DNA from: Bordetella sp. H567
GTDB lineage: Bacteria; Pseudomonadota; Gammaproteobacteria; Burkholderiales; Burkholderiaceae_B
Reading direction: 5' to 3'
Assembly: GCF_001704295.1 (NCBI RefSeq)
Contig: NZ_CP012334.1
Span: forward strand, 4,786,084-4,850,083
DNA length: 64,000 nucleotides
A program made the position numbers and the translations under genes. Every line of letters starts with the position of its first letter. Position 1 is the stretch's first letter. A model generated the notes under the pieces. It saw only the letters and a list, made by a program, of their open reading frames with translations, was not told the origin of the DNA and did not search any database. Positions 43,494 to 52,429 of the stretch are shown here, one piece after another.

Positions 43494-44072
43494 CTATACC
43501 GCCAAGCGGGTCGCGACGTTGGCGAGGGCAGCGCCGACGCTTTGCGCCGCGCCCGCTACCGACGGCTTCAGGCCGCCCTGCGCTTCATCGAATTGCAGAT
43601 GTGCCTGTCCCAGTGCGAGGGACTGCGGGATCACGATCATGCCCACCTTCTCAAGCACGATACGCAAGGCAGTCTGAGAACGCACGCCACCGAGGATACC
43701 CGGCGATGCGGAGATCACAGCGGCTGCCTTCCCCGTCACTAGGTCCAGGCCGGAACGGCCGCCAGGCATGGGGCGGCTTAGCCAGTCCAAGGCGTTCTTC
43801 AGAAGCGCCGTATATCCACCGTTATGCTCGGGCGACGCAATAAGCAGCGCGTCGTGATGCGCAACGGCATCCTGGAAGGCCCGGGCGCCGGCAGGCAGGC
43901 CATCTCGCTCTTCCAGGTCGCCGTCGTAGATCGGGAGCTCGTAATCCGCCAGCCGGACTACCGTGACCGACGCGCCGGCTTCCCGCGCGCCTGCCACGGC
44001 ATATTGCAGCAGCTTCCCGTTGAGGGAGGCCGACCTGGAACTGCCGGAAAACGCCAAGATTGTTGCTGACAT
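43494..44072 (-). CDS. NADPH-dependent FMN reductase (ChrR/YieF-like)
   Basis: A 192-residue flavodoxin-fold quinone or chromate reductase. The FMN phosphate loop is FSGSSRSASLNGKLL, and SPEHNGGYTALLKNALDWLSRP is the family's second hallmark. ATG 44072 is used because GGAGC lies just upstream; an ATG at 44087 would add five residues without a ribosome site. Such enzymes reduce quinones by two electrons and protect against oxidative stress. Confidence 0.88.
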   Translation of the reverse strand: MSATILAFSGSSRSASLNGKLLQYAVAGAREAGASVTVVRLADYELPIYDGDLEERDGLPAGARAFQDAVAHHDALLIASPEHNGGYTALLKNALDWLSRPMPGGRSGLDLVTGKAAAVISASPGILGGVRSQTALRIVLEKVGMIVIPQSLALGQAHLQFDEAQGGLKPSVAGAAQSVGAALANVATRLAV

Positions 44073-44303
44073 AGCCTTTTGCTCCATAGCATCTAAACGT
44101 GCGCGGCACGTCATCGACGGCCTGCGCAACTGGGTACGTAATGGGTCTCGCAGGGGATTTGCTGTTGCGTCCGAAGCGTAGCATTTGTCTCATGAATGCG
44201 GGAGGCGAATTCCACCACGGCGACGCTCCTAACATCGCCGTACCCAAATCGATCTCACGATACCTGTTCGACACGCTTCACTGCGGGCGGCCCTCACATC
44301 GCT

Positions 44304-44450
44304 CGGCGCGTAAGGACGCCACCACCTCCGCTTCCTTCTCTTCCAGCCGTTCTACCGGGCCGGAAACCGCCCAGCGCGAACAGCCTGCCGAAGCGGCGCT
44401 CGGGCAGCACCGTGCAAATCCCGGCCGCGCCCGGCTCCAGCGTGTGCTTG
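44304..44450 (-). pseudogene. fragment of an iclR-family gene 3' end (direct repeat copy B)
   Basis: The sequence matches the last part of the IclR gene at 34403-34548, with about ten substitutions and one extra base (CCGCCCAGCG against CCGCAAGCG) that shifts the frame. The rest of that gene is absent here. It lies between the FMN reductase and the DUF4148 gene, with no open frame through it. Confidence 0.85.
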
Positions 44451-44466
44451 GTGCAGCGCGCGTTGT

Positions 44467-44811
44467 TCAGTCGCCATGGAATGGCTCGTTGTCGATGTCT
44501 TCGTTGCCGGTCGAGCCGGCAGCGCGCGCGTGTAGAGGTTCGCCCCGGCCTTTCCCGCTAATGATCAAATGACCGCCCCGGCCATAGATGCCGTCGAACG
44601 GAACGTTGTCCATGTCGCCATTGCTCAAGAGGCCGGCAGCGCGGGCTTGTTGCAACTCTGCTTGCACCTGCGCACGGCTCGGCGACGATTCTATCCGGCC
44701 GTACACGCCCGGAAACGGCGCGGTGCTCGACATGTTCCACGTACCGGCGGCATGCGCGCCACCGATCGCGGTGAACGAGGAAACGATGCAAGCAATGGTC
44801 TTGATTTTCAT
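44467..44811 (-). CDS. small exported DUF4148-like protein
   Basis: A 114-residue exported protein with signal KTIACIVSSFTAIGGAHAAG and the DUF4148 hallmark SPSRAQVQAELQQARAAGLLSNGD. Function is unknown; the family is frequent in Burkholderiales. A short unit recurs: NGDMDNVPFDGIYGRGG and then GNEDIDNEPFHGD at the C-terminus. ATG 44811 follows GGGAG. It starts 17 bases from the iclR fragment, which may have landed at the 3' side of this gene. Confidence 0.75.
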   Translation of the reverse strand: MKIKTIACIVSSFTAIGGAHAAGTWNMSSTAPFPGVYGRIESSPSRAQVQAELQQARAAGLLSNGDMDNVPFDGIYGRGGHLIISGKGRGEPLHARAAGSTGNEDIDNEPFHGD

Positions 44812-45431
44812 GGCAGAACTCCCAGCCCTGTTGACTAACCGCTGCGGCGCACACACCGCACTAGAAGAGCGCGGCGTGGATTCGCCGACGCCCGCCGAAT
44901 GCCCGGCCTGACCGCTCCATGATCTTCCGGCCCCGTCCTGCGGGCAGCATCGCGACCCCGCGATCCAGGCCCGAACGACCATAGCGCGGCATTCACCGAC
45001 GGGATTTTCGCCAAGAGCCTCCGGCCGCTATTGGACAGACTTGCCGCCGAAAGGAAGTTCTTGTTGTCCGCGCGCACAGGGCCAGGCCGCCAGCCGACGC
45101 TGCTGTTGCGTGCTTGGCGGACGGGTGAGGTGGCGTGTCCGCGATGGCCGATACCCGACGATGTCGGCCCTTGCCGGTGTGTGGTGTGGTGCCCTACTAT
45201 TCGCCTGCCCACGGATGTCGATCGATACATTCGCGACGACTGCGCCGCATCATGACGAGACCCGCTCCCGTTCATAAGCGTCTTGGCGAAGCAGTCTTCA
45301 CATGCGCCGATCGCGATCGGTCCATATCGAGCGTGGAAGCCAACCGGCTCGGTGGGAACAAGTGGGATGCATACCCGCATGTGGCAACAACTTCCAAGTT
45401 GGCCCGGCCCGAGCATACTTGGAAGGGGATC
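44812..45431. other. 620-base intergenic region, no gene recognised
   Basis: The spacer lies between two divergent genes and has no credible coding frame: the longest frames (45031-45255 plus, 44835-45416 minus) lack ribosome sites, family motifs and normal composition. The length is unusual for this window. It could hold a degraded gene or a regulatory RNA, but nothing specific was identified. Confidence 0.45.
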
Positions 45432-46784
45432 ATGAGCGACGATGTTCTACTTAACTCCGCGGGCCAGGGAGTTAGTCATGCAGACTATATCTACTCGGTC
45501 GTGGAGCGGGCCTGCCCATCCGACATTGACGAGGAGTTCTCCAGTTCCTGGCGGCGATCCATATGCCAATTCGGTCTGGATCCCGCGGCAGCCTCCATCC
45601 CGCGCGTTCTCAGCGCCCGGGAGCTCAAAGAGATAATCGATCCCATCGACGAATTCCTGCGCATCGCCCGCGTCGAACTCGACCTGCTTTACACCGCTGT
45701 CCGGGCGCCCGGCTATGTGGTGCTTCTCAGCGATGCCACAGGGGTGGCCGTCGAGCTCCGGGGCGAGGAAAGCCCCTCACGTCACCTGCGGAATCTCGGC
45801 AGCTGTGTGGGCGGCGTATGGTCGGAAGAAGTCCATGGCACGAACGGCATCGGCACGTGCATCATCGAGGAACGGCCCGTAACGGTCCATCGGGCGCAGC
45901 ATTTTCGGTCGCGCCATACCCACCTGAGCTGTTCGGGCGCACCGGTATTCGGCATCGACGGCAAGCTTGTCGCAGCGCTGGATGTGTCCTCCGTCGATCC
46001 CACCCTATCGGAGCGCGCCCATGCCCTGACGGGCCATCTCACGACCGCGGCCGCACATGCTATCGAAGAGCGATTCTTCCGGACACGCTTTCGCGATTAC
46101 TGGGTGATTGCCATCCCCACGCGGGCAGACACCTCCGGTGTCCTCCTGGCGGTGGATAGAGAGCACGTGATCGTCGGCGCCAACCGGACGGCGCGCGATC
46201 TGTTTTCCCTGGACGATTGCAAGCTACGCGGCGAGGCCAGCCTGTGGACGCTTTTCAAACACAGCACCGGAGCGCTGCGGAGCAAGCACAACGGCGATTT
46301 TTTCGCGCCCCTGGTCGTATCCAGGACGGGTGAAGAAAAATCCGCCCTCGTGACGCCACCGGCCACAGCGCGCGCAAGCCTCCCATTCCATACCCGTCCG
46401 CGCCTGGATCTCCTGAAAGTCGTCCCCGTGTCCGCGCCGAGCCGGCCCGCGCACGGCGGCCTCTCCCCCCATACGCTGGGACGCGTGTGCGCGTACATCG
46501 CCGAACACCTGACCGAGCGGCTGGAGCTATTGGAACTGTCCGCGCTGGCTGGCTTGTCGGCCTCCCATTTCGCGCGCGAGTTCAAGCGCAGCGTCGGTAT
46601 CACGCCGCATTCGTATGTCACCCAGAAGCGGGTCGAAATGGCCGAGCGGATGCTCGTCCGCACCGACATGCCGCTATCCGAGGTGGCGCTGTTGTCCGGA
46701 TTCTTCGACCAAAGCCATCTTGCCCGGCACTTCCGCGAAAGGGTCGGCGTGACCCCTGCCAAATACCGCTGGTCGCATCGCTGA
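45432..46784 (+). CDS. transcriptional regulator with AcoR-type GAF sensor and AraC HTH
   Basis: A 450-residue regulator of unusual make-up. Residues about 75-215 are a GAF domain of the AcoR/DhaR kind, with VHGTNGIGTCIIEERPVTVHRAQHF and CSGAPVFGIDGKLVAALDVSS. About 225-300 look like a PAS segment (LLAVDREHVIVGANRTARDLFSLDD). The C-terminal 105 residues are a complete AraC/XylS double HTH, starting LSPHTLGRVCAYIAEHLTERLELLELSALAGLS. AcoR proteins normally carry a sigma-54 AAA+ module instead. ATG 45432 follows GGAAGGGG. It converges on the receptor-enolase pair. Confidence 0.85.
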   Translation: MSDDVLLNSAGQGVSHADYIYSVVERACPSDIDEEFSSSWRRSICQFGLDPAAASIPRVLSARELKEIIDPIDEFLRIARVELDLLYTAVRAPGYVVLLSDATGVAVELRGEESPSRHLRNLGSCVGGVWSEEVHGTNGIGTCIIEERPVTVHRAQHFRSRHTHLSCSGAPVFGIDGKLVAALDVSSVDPTLSERAHALTGHLTTAAAHAIEERFFRTRFRDYWVIAIPTRADTSGVLLAVDREHVIVGANRTARDLFSLDDCKLRGEASLWTLFKHSTGALRSKHNGDFFAPLVVSRTGEEKSALVTPPATARASLPFHTRPRLDLLKVVPVSAPSRPAHGGLSPHTLGRVCAYIAEHLTERLELLELSALAGLSASHFAREFKRSVGITPHSYVTQKRVEMAERMLVRTDMPLSEVALLSGFFDQSHLARHFRERVGVTPAKYRWSHR

Positions 46785-46831
46785 GAAGTGAAGGGGAAGC
46801 TCTCCGAGCCGCACGAGCGGCCCTAACATCG

Positions 46832-47809
46832 CTATTGGATTTTTATGTCCGCGCGCTGTATCAAGTCTCCCCACTTCTTGATCTCGGTGAATACCTGTTT
46901 GGCGAACTGCTCAGGCGTGCCGCCCACGGGTTGCACGCCCTGCTTGGCGAAGCGCTCCCGGACCGCCGGATCCTGCAGCATGCGTCCGAGCTCCCGATTC
47001 AATTTCTCGACGATCGGCCTGGGGGTTGCCGCCGGGGCCTGTATGCCGAACCATACCGTGACTTCGTATCCCCGCACGCCCGATTCGTCGACCGTAGGAA
47101 TGTCCGGCAACATCGGCGAGCGCTTCAGGCCGGTCGTCGCCAGGGCGCGTAGCTTGCCCGCCTGGATCTGCGGATAAACGTTCGGCACATTGTCGAACAA
47201 CATGTCCGTATCACCGCCAAGCAACGCCGTCACCGCGGGCGCGCTTCCCTTGTAGGGGATATGCGTCATCTTGATGTCGGTCATCGAATCGAAGAGCGCC
47301 ATCGACAAATGGTTGGACGAACCCGAGCCCGTGGAGGCGTAGTTGATCTTGCCCGGATTCTTCCTGGCGTCATCGATCACGTCCCGCACCGTCTTGTATT
47401 TTGAATCGGCGCGCACCACCAATGCATTCTGAGTGCTGCCCGCCCAGATCACGGGCGCGAAATCCTTGACGGCGTCATAGGGCATCTTGTCCTGGTAAAG
47501 ACCCGGTAGCGCGGAAAACGGCAGCGGCGTCACGAGCAGGGTATAGCCGTCCGGTGCGGCGCGCGCGACGATGGTGTTGCCGATCAACGTATTGCCGCCC
47601 GGCCGGTTGTCCACGACCACCGTCGTTTTCCAATGCGTGCCGAGGTACTCCGCCGCCGTGCGGCCCAGCGTATCGTTGAAGCCCCCCGGAGGATACGGCA
47701 CCACGATGCGTATCGGCTTGTCGGGATAGGACCCGGCGGGGTCGGCTGCATGCGCCGACAGCGACAATAGAAGGCAGACAGCGCCGGCAATACCGCGCAG
47801 CAATTTCAT
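46832..47809 (-). CDS. TctC-type periplasmic receptor
   Basis: A 325-residue Bug receptor with Sec signal (LLRGIAGAVCLLLSLSAHAADP) and ligand loop RIVVPYPPGGFNDTLGR, where Phe-Asn replaces the usual Thr-Asp/Ser-Asp of the loop. It starts 39 bases after the second enolase-type gene. This repeats the enzyme-then-receptor pairing of 36733-38902 in the same orientation, and a sugar-acid ligand is likely (inference). Confidence 0.9.
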   Translation of the reverse strand: MKLLRGIAGAVCLLLSLSAHAADPAGSYPDKPIRIVVPYPPGGFNDTLGRTAAEYLGTHWKTTVVVDNRPGGNTLIGNTIVARAAPDGYTLLVTPLPFSALPGLYQDKMPYDAVKDFAPVIWAGSTQNALVVRADSKYKTVRDVIDDARKNPGKINYASTGSGSSNHLSMALFDSMTDIKMTHIPYKGSAPAVTALLGGDTDMLFDNVPNVYPQIQAGKLRALATTGLKRSPMLPDIPTVDESGVRGYEVTVWFGIQAPAATPRPIVEKLNRELGRMLQDPAVRERFAKQGVQPVGGTPEQFAKQVFTEIKKWGDLIQRADIKIQ

Positions 47810-47848
47810 CTTTGTCTCCTCGGCCCTTGGCGGCCTGTATTTTGTTGT

Positions 47849-48997
47849 TCAGAACTTCACGACATATCCCGGGCCATCAATGATTGGGTAGCGCTTGAAA
47901 ATATCCTCGTCCACTTCCACGCCAAGTCCGGGGCCCGAGGGCGGTTCGACGCACCCGTCGGAGCCAACCTCGAAGATGGTGCCGAACATGTCGCGGAAGG
48001 GATTGAACGCGGACACGCATGCTTCGAAGTAGCCTGCGTTCTCGGTCGCGGCCAGAAAATGCAGGCAGGCGGCGTGATTGAGACCGGTCGCCGAACAATG
48101 TACGTGGACCGGAATGCGGAAGGCCGACGCCATCGCGGCGATGCGCATACCTTCGGTCACGCCGCCCGTCTTGGACAGGTCGGGCTGCCAGACCTGGACC
48201 GCGCCGGCCTCCAGCATCTGGGCGAACTCGAAGCGCGTGTAGTGATTCTCGCCGGCGGCGATGGGCACCAGGGGCGTGATGGCGGCGGCCTGCCGGTACG
48301 AGGCGAAATCGTTGCAGGCGAACGGCTCTTCCAGCCAACCCGCCTGAATGTCGGCCAGCACCGGCAGGACACGCCGCACCTGCGCGATGGTATAGGCCGT
48401 GTTCGCATCCGTCAGGATATCGATCCCGTCGCCTAGCGTCTCGCGCACGCGGCGCACTCGGGCGATGTCGTTCTCCACGCTATCGCCAATGCGCAGCTTG
48501 ACCGCGCGATAGCCGCGCGCCACATAGCCCTGCGCTTCCTCGGCCAGGGACTCCGGTGGCTGGTAGCCCAGCGCGATACCGCCGGCATAGGCCGGAATGC
48601 GTTTTCGCGCGCCGCCCATGAGCTCGTACAAGGGCATCCCGGCCGCCTTGCCGCGTATGTCCCAAAGCGCCATGTCGATACCCGAATGCGCCAGCGCCGC
48701 CCCCGCGCCCAGCCCATGGCTGGACAACTGCATGCGATGCACACGCTGCCACAAGCCCACGACATCCGTGGCATCCATGCCTACCAGCAAGGGAGCGAGC
48801 GTGTTATGGATTAGGCTGACAATCGCGCCGGGACTACGGCCCGGATGGGATTCGCCATAGCCGGTTATGCCTTCCGACGTTTCGACCCGCACCACGATAG
48901 CGTCGCGCTTGAGCGTGCTGCCTATGCCCATCATGACTGTCTTGCCCTCCGGCAATCGGTACGACAGTGGAACGGCAGTAATGCGCGTGATCTTCAT
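47849..48997 (-). CDS. mandelate racemase/muconate lactonizing enzyme family (enolase superfamily)
   Basis: A 382-residue enzyme. Catalytic and metal residues are complete: Lys in YRAVKLRIG (near 162), Asp in DILTDANTAY (near 193), Glu in GWLEEPF (near 219), Glu in IAAGENHYTRFEF (near 245) and Lys in QPDLSKTGGVTEG (near 270). That Lys-type pattern resembles MLE and dipeptide-epimerase or racemase members more than the His-type dehydratase upstream at 37754. ATG 48997 follows CCGGAGGAG. Part of this gene and its leader recur as a scar at 56162-56270. Confidence 0.9.
   Translation of the reverse strand: MKITRITAVPLSYRLPEGKTVMMGIGSTLKRDAIVVRVETSEGITGYGESHPGRSPGAIVSLIHNTLAPLLVGMDATDVVGLWQRVHRMQLSSHGLGAGAALAHSGIDMALWDIRGKAAGMPLYELMGGARKRIPAYAGGIALGYQPPESLAEEAQGYVARGYRAVKLRIGDSVENDIARVRRVRETLGDGIDILTDANTAYTIAQVRRVLPVLADIQAGWLEEPFACNDFASYRQAAAITPLVPIAAGENHYTRFEFAQMLEAGAVQVWQPDLSKTGGVTEGMRIAAMASAFRIPVHVHCSATGLNHAACLHFLAATENAGYFEACVSAFNPFRDMFGTIFEVGSDGCVEPPSGPGLGVEVDEDIFKRYPIIDGPGYVVKF
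48379..48441 (-). repeat. source segment of the enolase scar (inside the gene)
   Basis: This part of the enolase-type gene, encoding the DILTDANTA strand, is nearly identical to 56162-56224 in the same orientation, with about eight differences in some 63 bases. Confidence 0.85.
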
Positions 48998-49331
48998 GTC
49001 TCCTCCGGTGGTATGTATCGACGCGTGCCGGAACACGGACGCATCGTTTGGACGATCTGGCCATGCATGGTCGAGCATCCGAATTTGTCTGACGAATGTA
49101 TCACGCAAGTTCAAAAAAACGATGGCGGCAACGGCTGGAAACGTCGTGACCGCTCGGCGACATGCCTATCCCTGGCGCGGGGCGACGCCGGAAAATGCCC
49201 TATGGTGACCTCCGATGCAAGCGGGTTGGCCATTCAGGGCGGCAGTCTGTTCGAGATGCTCAAGGCCAAGGCGGCCGCGCTCAATGGTGCCGCCGTCGCT
49301 TGCAAGGTCGCGGGACCTGTAGATTACGCGC
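48998..49331. other. intergenic region with the enolase leader
   Basis: No gene is seen between the enolase-type gene start and the IclR stop. Bases 49061-49108 recur, with a few changes, at 56225-56270. Short frames in 49162-49330 lack ribosome sites. Promoter elements for the enolase-receptor operon should lie here, but none stood out. Confidence 0.5.
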
Positions 49332-50099
49332 TTATCGCACCGCGCTTCTTTTCAATAGCGTGGTGAGCTCCGCCTTCGCGCGGAGCAGCTCGCGCAGCAG
49401 CATTGCGCGCTTGCCTTCGAATCTTGACGACAGGCATGCGAAGTTCAGGGCCGCCAAGGGCTCCCCGTCGACGTCGTTGATGGCCACACAGATGGCGGTG
49501 CCGCCATCGTCATATTCGTCCTTCACCACGCAGTAGCCTTGCTGCGCGGCAAGCTTGATCTTCTTGCGTATCTCCGCGAGGCTGGTGACCGTGGAGCTGG
49601 TGAAAGAACCCAGCGGGTGCTTCGACAGCAGCATGGCTTGTCGCTCCGGCGAACATTGCGACAGCAGCATCCGGCCCATTCCGGTGCAATGCACGGGAAT
49701 GGTGTGTCCCAGCGCCACTTGATAACGGAACGGCGTTGTCGGAAGGCTCTGCGCGACGAACCTGACGAAACCGTCGTTGGTCAAGACACCCACCAGGATC
49801 GTCTCCCCGGCGTTTTCGGCCAGCTGCGCCAGCAAGGGAGCGGCCTGGCTCAACAGGTGAGTCAGACGTCCGCTGGACCATCCGAAGCCTTGGCCCCGGA
49901 ATGCCTCGCTAAGGGAATACAGGCCTCTATCGTCCTTCAACAGATAGCCGCGGCTGCACAAGGTGCGAAGCAGAGCGAGTACGCTGGTCTTGGGCATATC
50001 GAAGGCAGCGGTCACCGTCGCCAGCGAAACCGCCTCGTCGATGCGGGCGAAATACTCCAGAAGGTCCAGCGTTCGGGCGGCGGTGCGGACTTCTGTCAT
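49332..50099 (-). CDS. IclR-family transcriptional regulator
   Basis: A 255-residue regulator: winged helix EVRTAARTLDLLEYFARIDEAVSLATVTAAFDMPKTSVLALLRTLCSRGYL, then an effector domain with VALGHTIPVHCTGMGRMLLSQCSPERQAML and KDEYDDGGTAICVAINDVDGEPLAALNFA, the normal IclR ligand pocket. ATG 50099 follows GAGGGGA. It lies upstream of the enolase-receptor pair on the same strand and 258 bases from the divergent catabolic operon at 50358, so it could control both. Confidence 0.9.
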   Translation of the reverse strand: MTEVRTAARTLDLLEYFARIDEAVSLATVTAAFDMPKTSVLALLRTLCSRGYLLKDDRGLYSLSEAFRGQGFGWSSGRLTHLLSQAAPLLAQLAENAGETILVGVLTNDGFVRFVAQSLPTTPFRYQVALGHTIPVHCTGMGRMLLSQCSPERQAMLLSKHPLGSFTSSTVTSLAEIRKKIKLAAQQGYCVVKDEYDDGGTAICVAINDVDGEPLAALNFACLSSRFEGKRAMLLRELLRAKAELTTLLKRSAVR

Positions 50100-50357
50100 C
50101 GGAGATTCCCCTCTGGTTCGATTGCGCGAGGAACCGGATTTTCTCATGTCGGCGGCCACGCCCCTGCCGGGAAAACGCCATTGCGTTTTTTCGGTACATG
50201 ATCTAATTTTGCACGACGTTCATATATAAGAACAGCGTTCGGATCCTACGATCGGCCCGGACGCGCCCAGCAAGAGGCCAGGTCGATACCTTCGCGCGGA
50301 CTGAGTCCGCGCATCGACCGGTACAGCGTATGCGCGATGGGATTCATGGGAGCCCGG

Positions 50358-51098
50358 ATGAGCCTAGGCCTGCAAGGGAAGGTGGTCGCACTTAGCGGTT
50401 GCGCCTCCGATATCGGGAAGCAGATCGCTTCCACATTCGCGATGGCCGGAGCGAGCGTATACGGGTGCGACCGGAACACAACCGGGATAGGCACCGCTGG
50501 ATTCACGGACATCGAATCGGTGGATCTCACCGATCGGGCCGCCGCCACGCTATGGATCGACCGCATATTGGCCGAAAGAGGCAGCCTGGACATCCTGGTC
50601 CACAATGCCGGCGGCGTGGCGGGACAACTGGCCCAGCCTATCGAGCGGGTCACGGACCAGCAGTGGGACGATGTGATCGACGTGAATCTCAACACGGCCT
50701 TCGCGTTGTGCCGCGCCGTGGCGCCCCGCATGAAGCGGCAAAAGCACGGATCCATTGTCGTTCTCGGCTCGATGGCCTCGTATCGCGCGTCCTTGACGGG
50801 AATCCAGGCCTATTGCGCCGCGAAACATGCGGTGCTGGGACTGACACGCCAGCTCGCCCAGGAACTGGGACCGTTCGGCATTCGGGTGAACGCCATCGCG
50901 CCGGGTTTTGTCCTGACGAGCGCGACTCGGGCGCAGTGGGAAGCGATGGGTGCGGAGGGGCAGCGCCGTGTCGTGGAGGGGGCCGCCCTGCGGGATGTCG
51001 TGACCACGCAGGATATCGCCGATGCCGCCACATTTCTCGCGAGCGCGCAGGCGCGCATGATTACCGGCCAGATCATCTCCGTCGACGGCGGACGCTGA
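50358..51098 (+). CDS. short-chain dehydrogenase/reductase
   Basis: A 246-residue SDR. The cofactor motif is altered to SGCASDIGKQIA rather than TGxxxGIG, but NAG (VHNAGG), the active-site SMASYRASLTGIQAYCAAK with Tyr and Lys, and the C-terminal ITGQIISVDGGR are standard. I chose ATG 50358 with GGGAG upstream; in-frame ATGs at 50337 and 50346 are alternatives. It is first gene of a six-gene plus-strand cluster. Confidence 0.8.
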   Translation: MSLGLQGKVVALSGCASDIGKQIASTFAMAGASVYGCDRNTTGIGTAGFTDIESVDLTDRAAATLWIDRILAERGSLDILVHNAGGVAGQLAQPIERVTDQQWDDVIDVNLNTAFALCRAVAPRMKRQKHGSIVVLGSMASYRASLTGIQAYCAAKHAVLGLTRQLAQELGPFGIRVNAIAPGFVLTSATRAQWEAMGAEGQRRVVEGAALRDVVTTQDIADAATFLASAQARMITGQIISVDGGR

Positions 51099-51124
51099 CT
51101 TCAAAATACAAGGGAGTGGGAAAT

Positions 51125-52402
51125 ATGTCGCAAGCGAATACCTCTATTCCTCGGGACAAATCCCGGAAAGCCATCTACGCGGCTTGCATCGGGAACCTGA
51201 TGGAGTGGTACGACTTCGGCGTCTATGCCTATCTTGCGGCGATCATTGCCAAGAAGTTCTTCCCGTCCACCGATCCCACTGTCGGACTTCTTGCCGCGTT
51301 CGCGGCCTACGGTGTGGGCTTTCTTGCACGCCCTCTCGGCGGGATCCTGATCGGCCGCATGGGCGACACCCATGGGCGAAAGGTCGCCTTGGTGCTGACC
51401 ATCTTCATGATGTCCGTGGGCACGATAGGCATAGGTTTGCTGCCGACGTATGAATCCATCGGCGTCTGGGCCGCCGTGCTGCTCACCCTGCTGCGGATCA
51501 TCCAGGGGATCGCGGCGGGAGGCGAATGGGGCACCTCCACCGCGTTTGTCATCGAATGGGCGTCGCCAGGCCGGCGCGGATTCGCGGGAAGCTTCCAGCA
51601 GGTCAGTACCGCCGGCGGGTCGCTTCTGGGGTCCGCGACGGCGGCGGTGTTGACATCGATACTGACTGCCGAGCAGATGCTCCAGTGGGGCTGGCGCGTT
51701 CCATTCATCCTGGGCGCCCTCCTGCTCGCGGTAGGCCTGTACATCCGGCGCAACGTAGAGGAATCTCCCTCGTACGAAGCGGCGAAGCATAAGGTGGCCG
51801 AGGACTCGGCGGTCGCGGGCTGGCGCCTTGGCGCCCGGGCATTCGGCTTTACGATTTTCTGGACTGTTGCCTACTACATGCTGCTCGCCTGGATGCCGAC
51901 GTTCACTCAGCGGTTTGCCGGCCTCTCGCCCTCGCAGGCGCTATGGGCGAACACGGTCGGCCTGATATCCATCGTGGTCGCCATTCCTTTCTGGGGCGCT
52001 TTGTCCGATCGTGTCGGAAGACGGCCGGTGCTGTTGGTCGGTACGCTGCTGATCGCCGCTTCGATCTATCCGATGTTGAGCCTGATGATGGCCAAGGGCG
52101 GCATGAGCGTCGTTGTCCCGTGCCAGATCGCGCTGGGCGCAATGCTTGCCATGTATTCCGGCGCGGGACCCGCGGCAATCTCGGAAATCTTTCCGACCCA
52201 CCAGCGCTCGACCTGGATGTCCGCGGGATACACGCTGGCGGCGGCGGTTTTCGGGGGCTTCGCGCCGTTCATGGCCACCTGGCTCATCAGTACGACCGGC
52301 TCGCCGCTGTCGCCGACTTACCTCTACCTTATCCCCGCCGCCGTCATCTCGGCCCTGGTCATTCTCCGTCTGAAGGAAACCGCGGGAGCCGAACTGCGGT
52401 GA
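51125..52402 (+). CDS. MFS transporter, metabolite:H+ symporter (MHS) type
   Basis: A 425-residue permease with twelve hydrophobic segments. MHS hallmarks are present: ACIGNLMEWYDFGVYAYLA at the first helix, GRMGDTHGRKVALVLTI in the loop after helix 2, and GIAAGGEWGTSTAFVIEWASPGRRG around helix 4-5. Relatives carry alpha-ketoglutarate, shikimate, dicarboxylates or betaine. It begins 26 bases after the first SDR, with AAGGGAGTGGG upstream, and probably imports the substrate of this cluster, in place of a receptor-type system. Confidence 0.9.
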   Translation: MSQANTSIPRDKSRKAIYAACIGNLMEWYDFGVYAYLAAIIAKKFFPSTDPTVGLLAAFAAYGVGFLARPLGGILIGRMGDTHGRKVALVLTIFMMSVGTIGIGLLPTYESIGVWAAVLLTLLRIIQGIAAGGEWGTSTAFVIEWASPGRRGFAGSFQQVSTAGGSLLGSATAAVLTSILTAEQMLQWGWRVPFILGALLLAVGLYIRRNVEESPSYEAAKHKVAEDSAVAGWRLGARAFGFTIFWTVAYYMLLAWMPTFTQRFAGLSPSQALWANTVGLISIVVAIPFWGALSDRVGRRPVLLVGTLLIAASIYPMLSLMMAKGGMSVVVPCQIALGAMLAMYSGAGPAAISEIFPTHQRSTWMSAGYTLAAAVFGGFAPFMATWLISTTGSPLSPTYLYLIPAAVISALVILRLKETAGAELR

Positions 52403-52429
52403 CATCCGCGCCTATCGAAGGAGTGAATC

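Noticed and set aside
44835-45416. Minus-strand frame of 193 codons in the gene-free spacer
   Set aside because: Composition is Arg/Ser/Gly-rich noise, no ribosome site, no recognisable motif.
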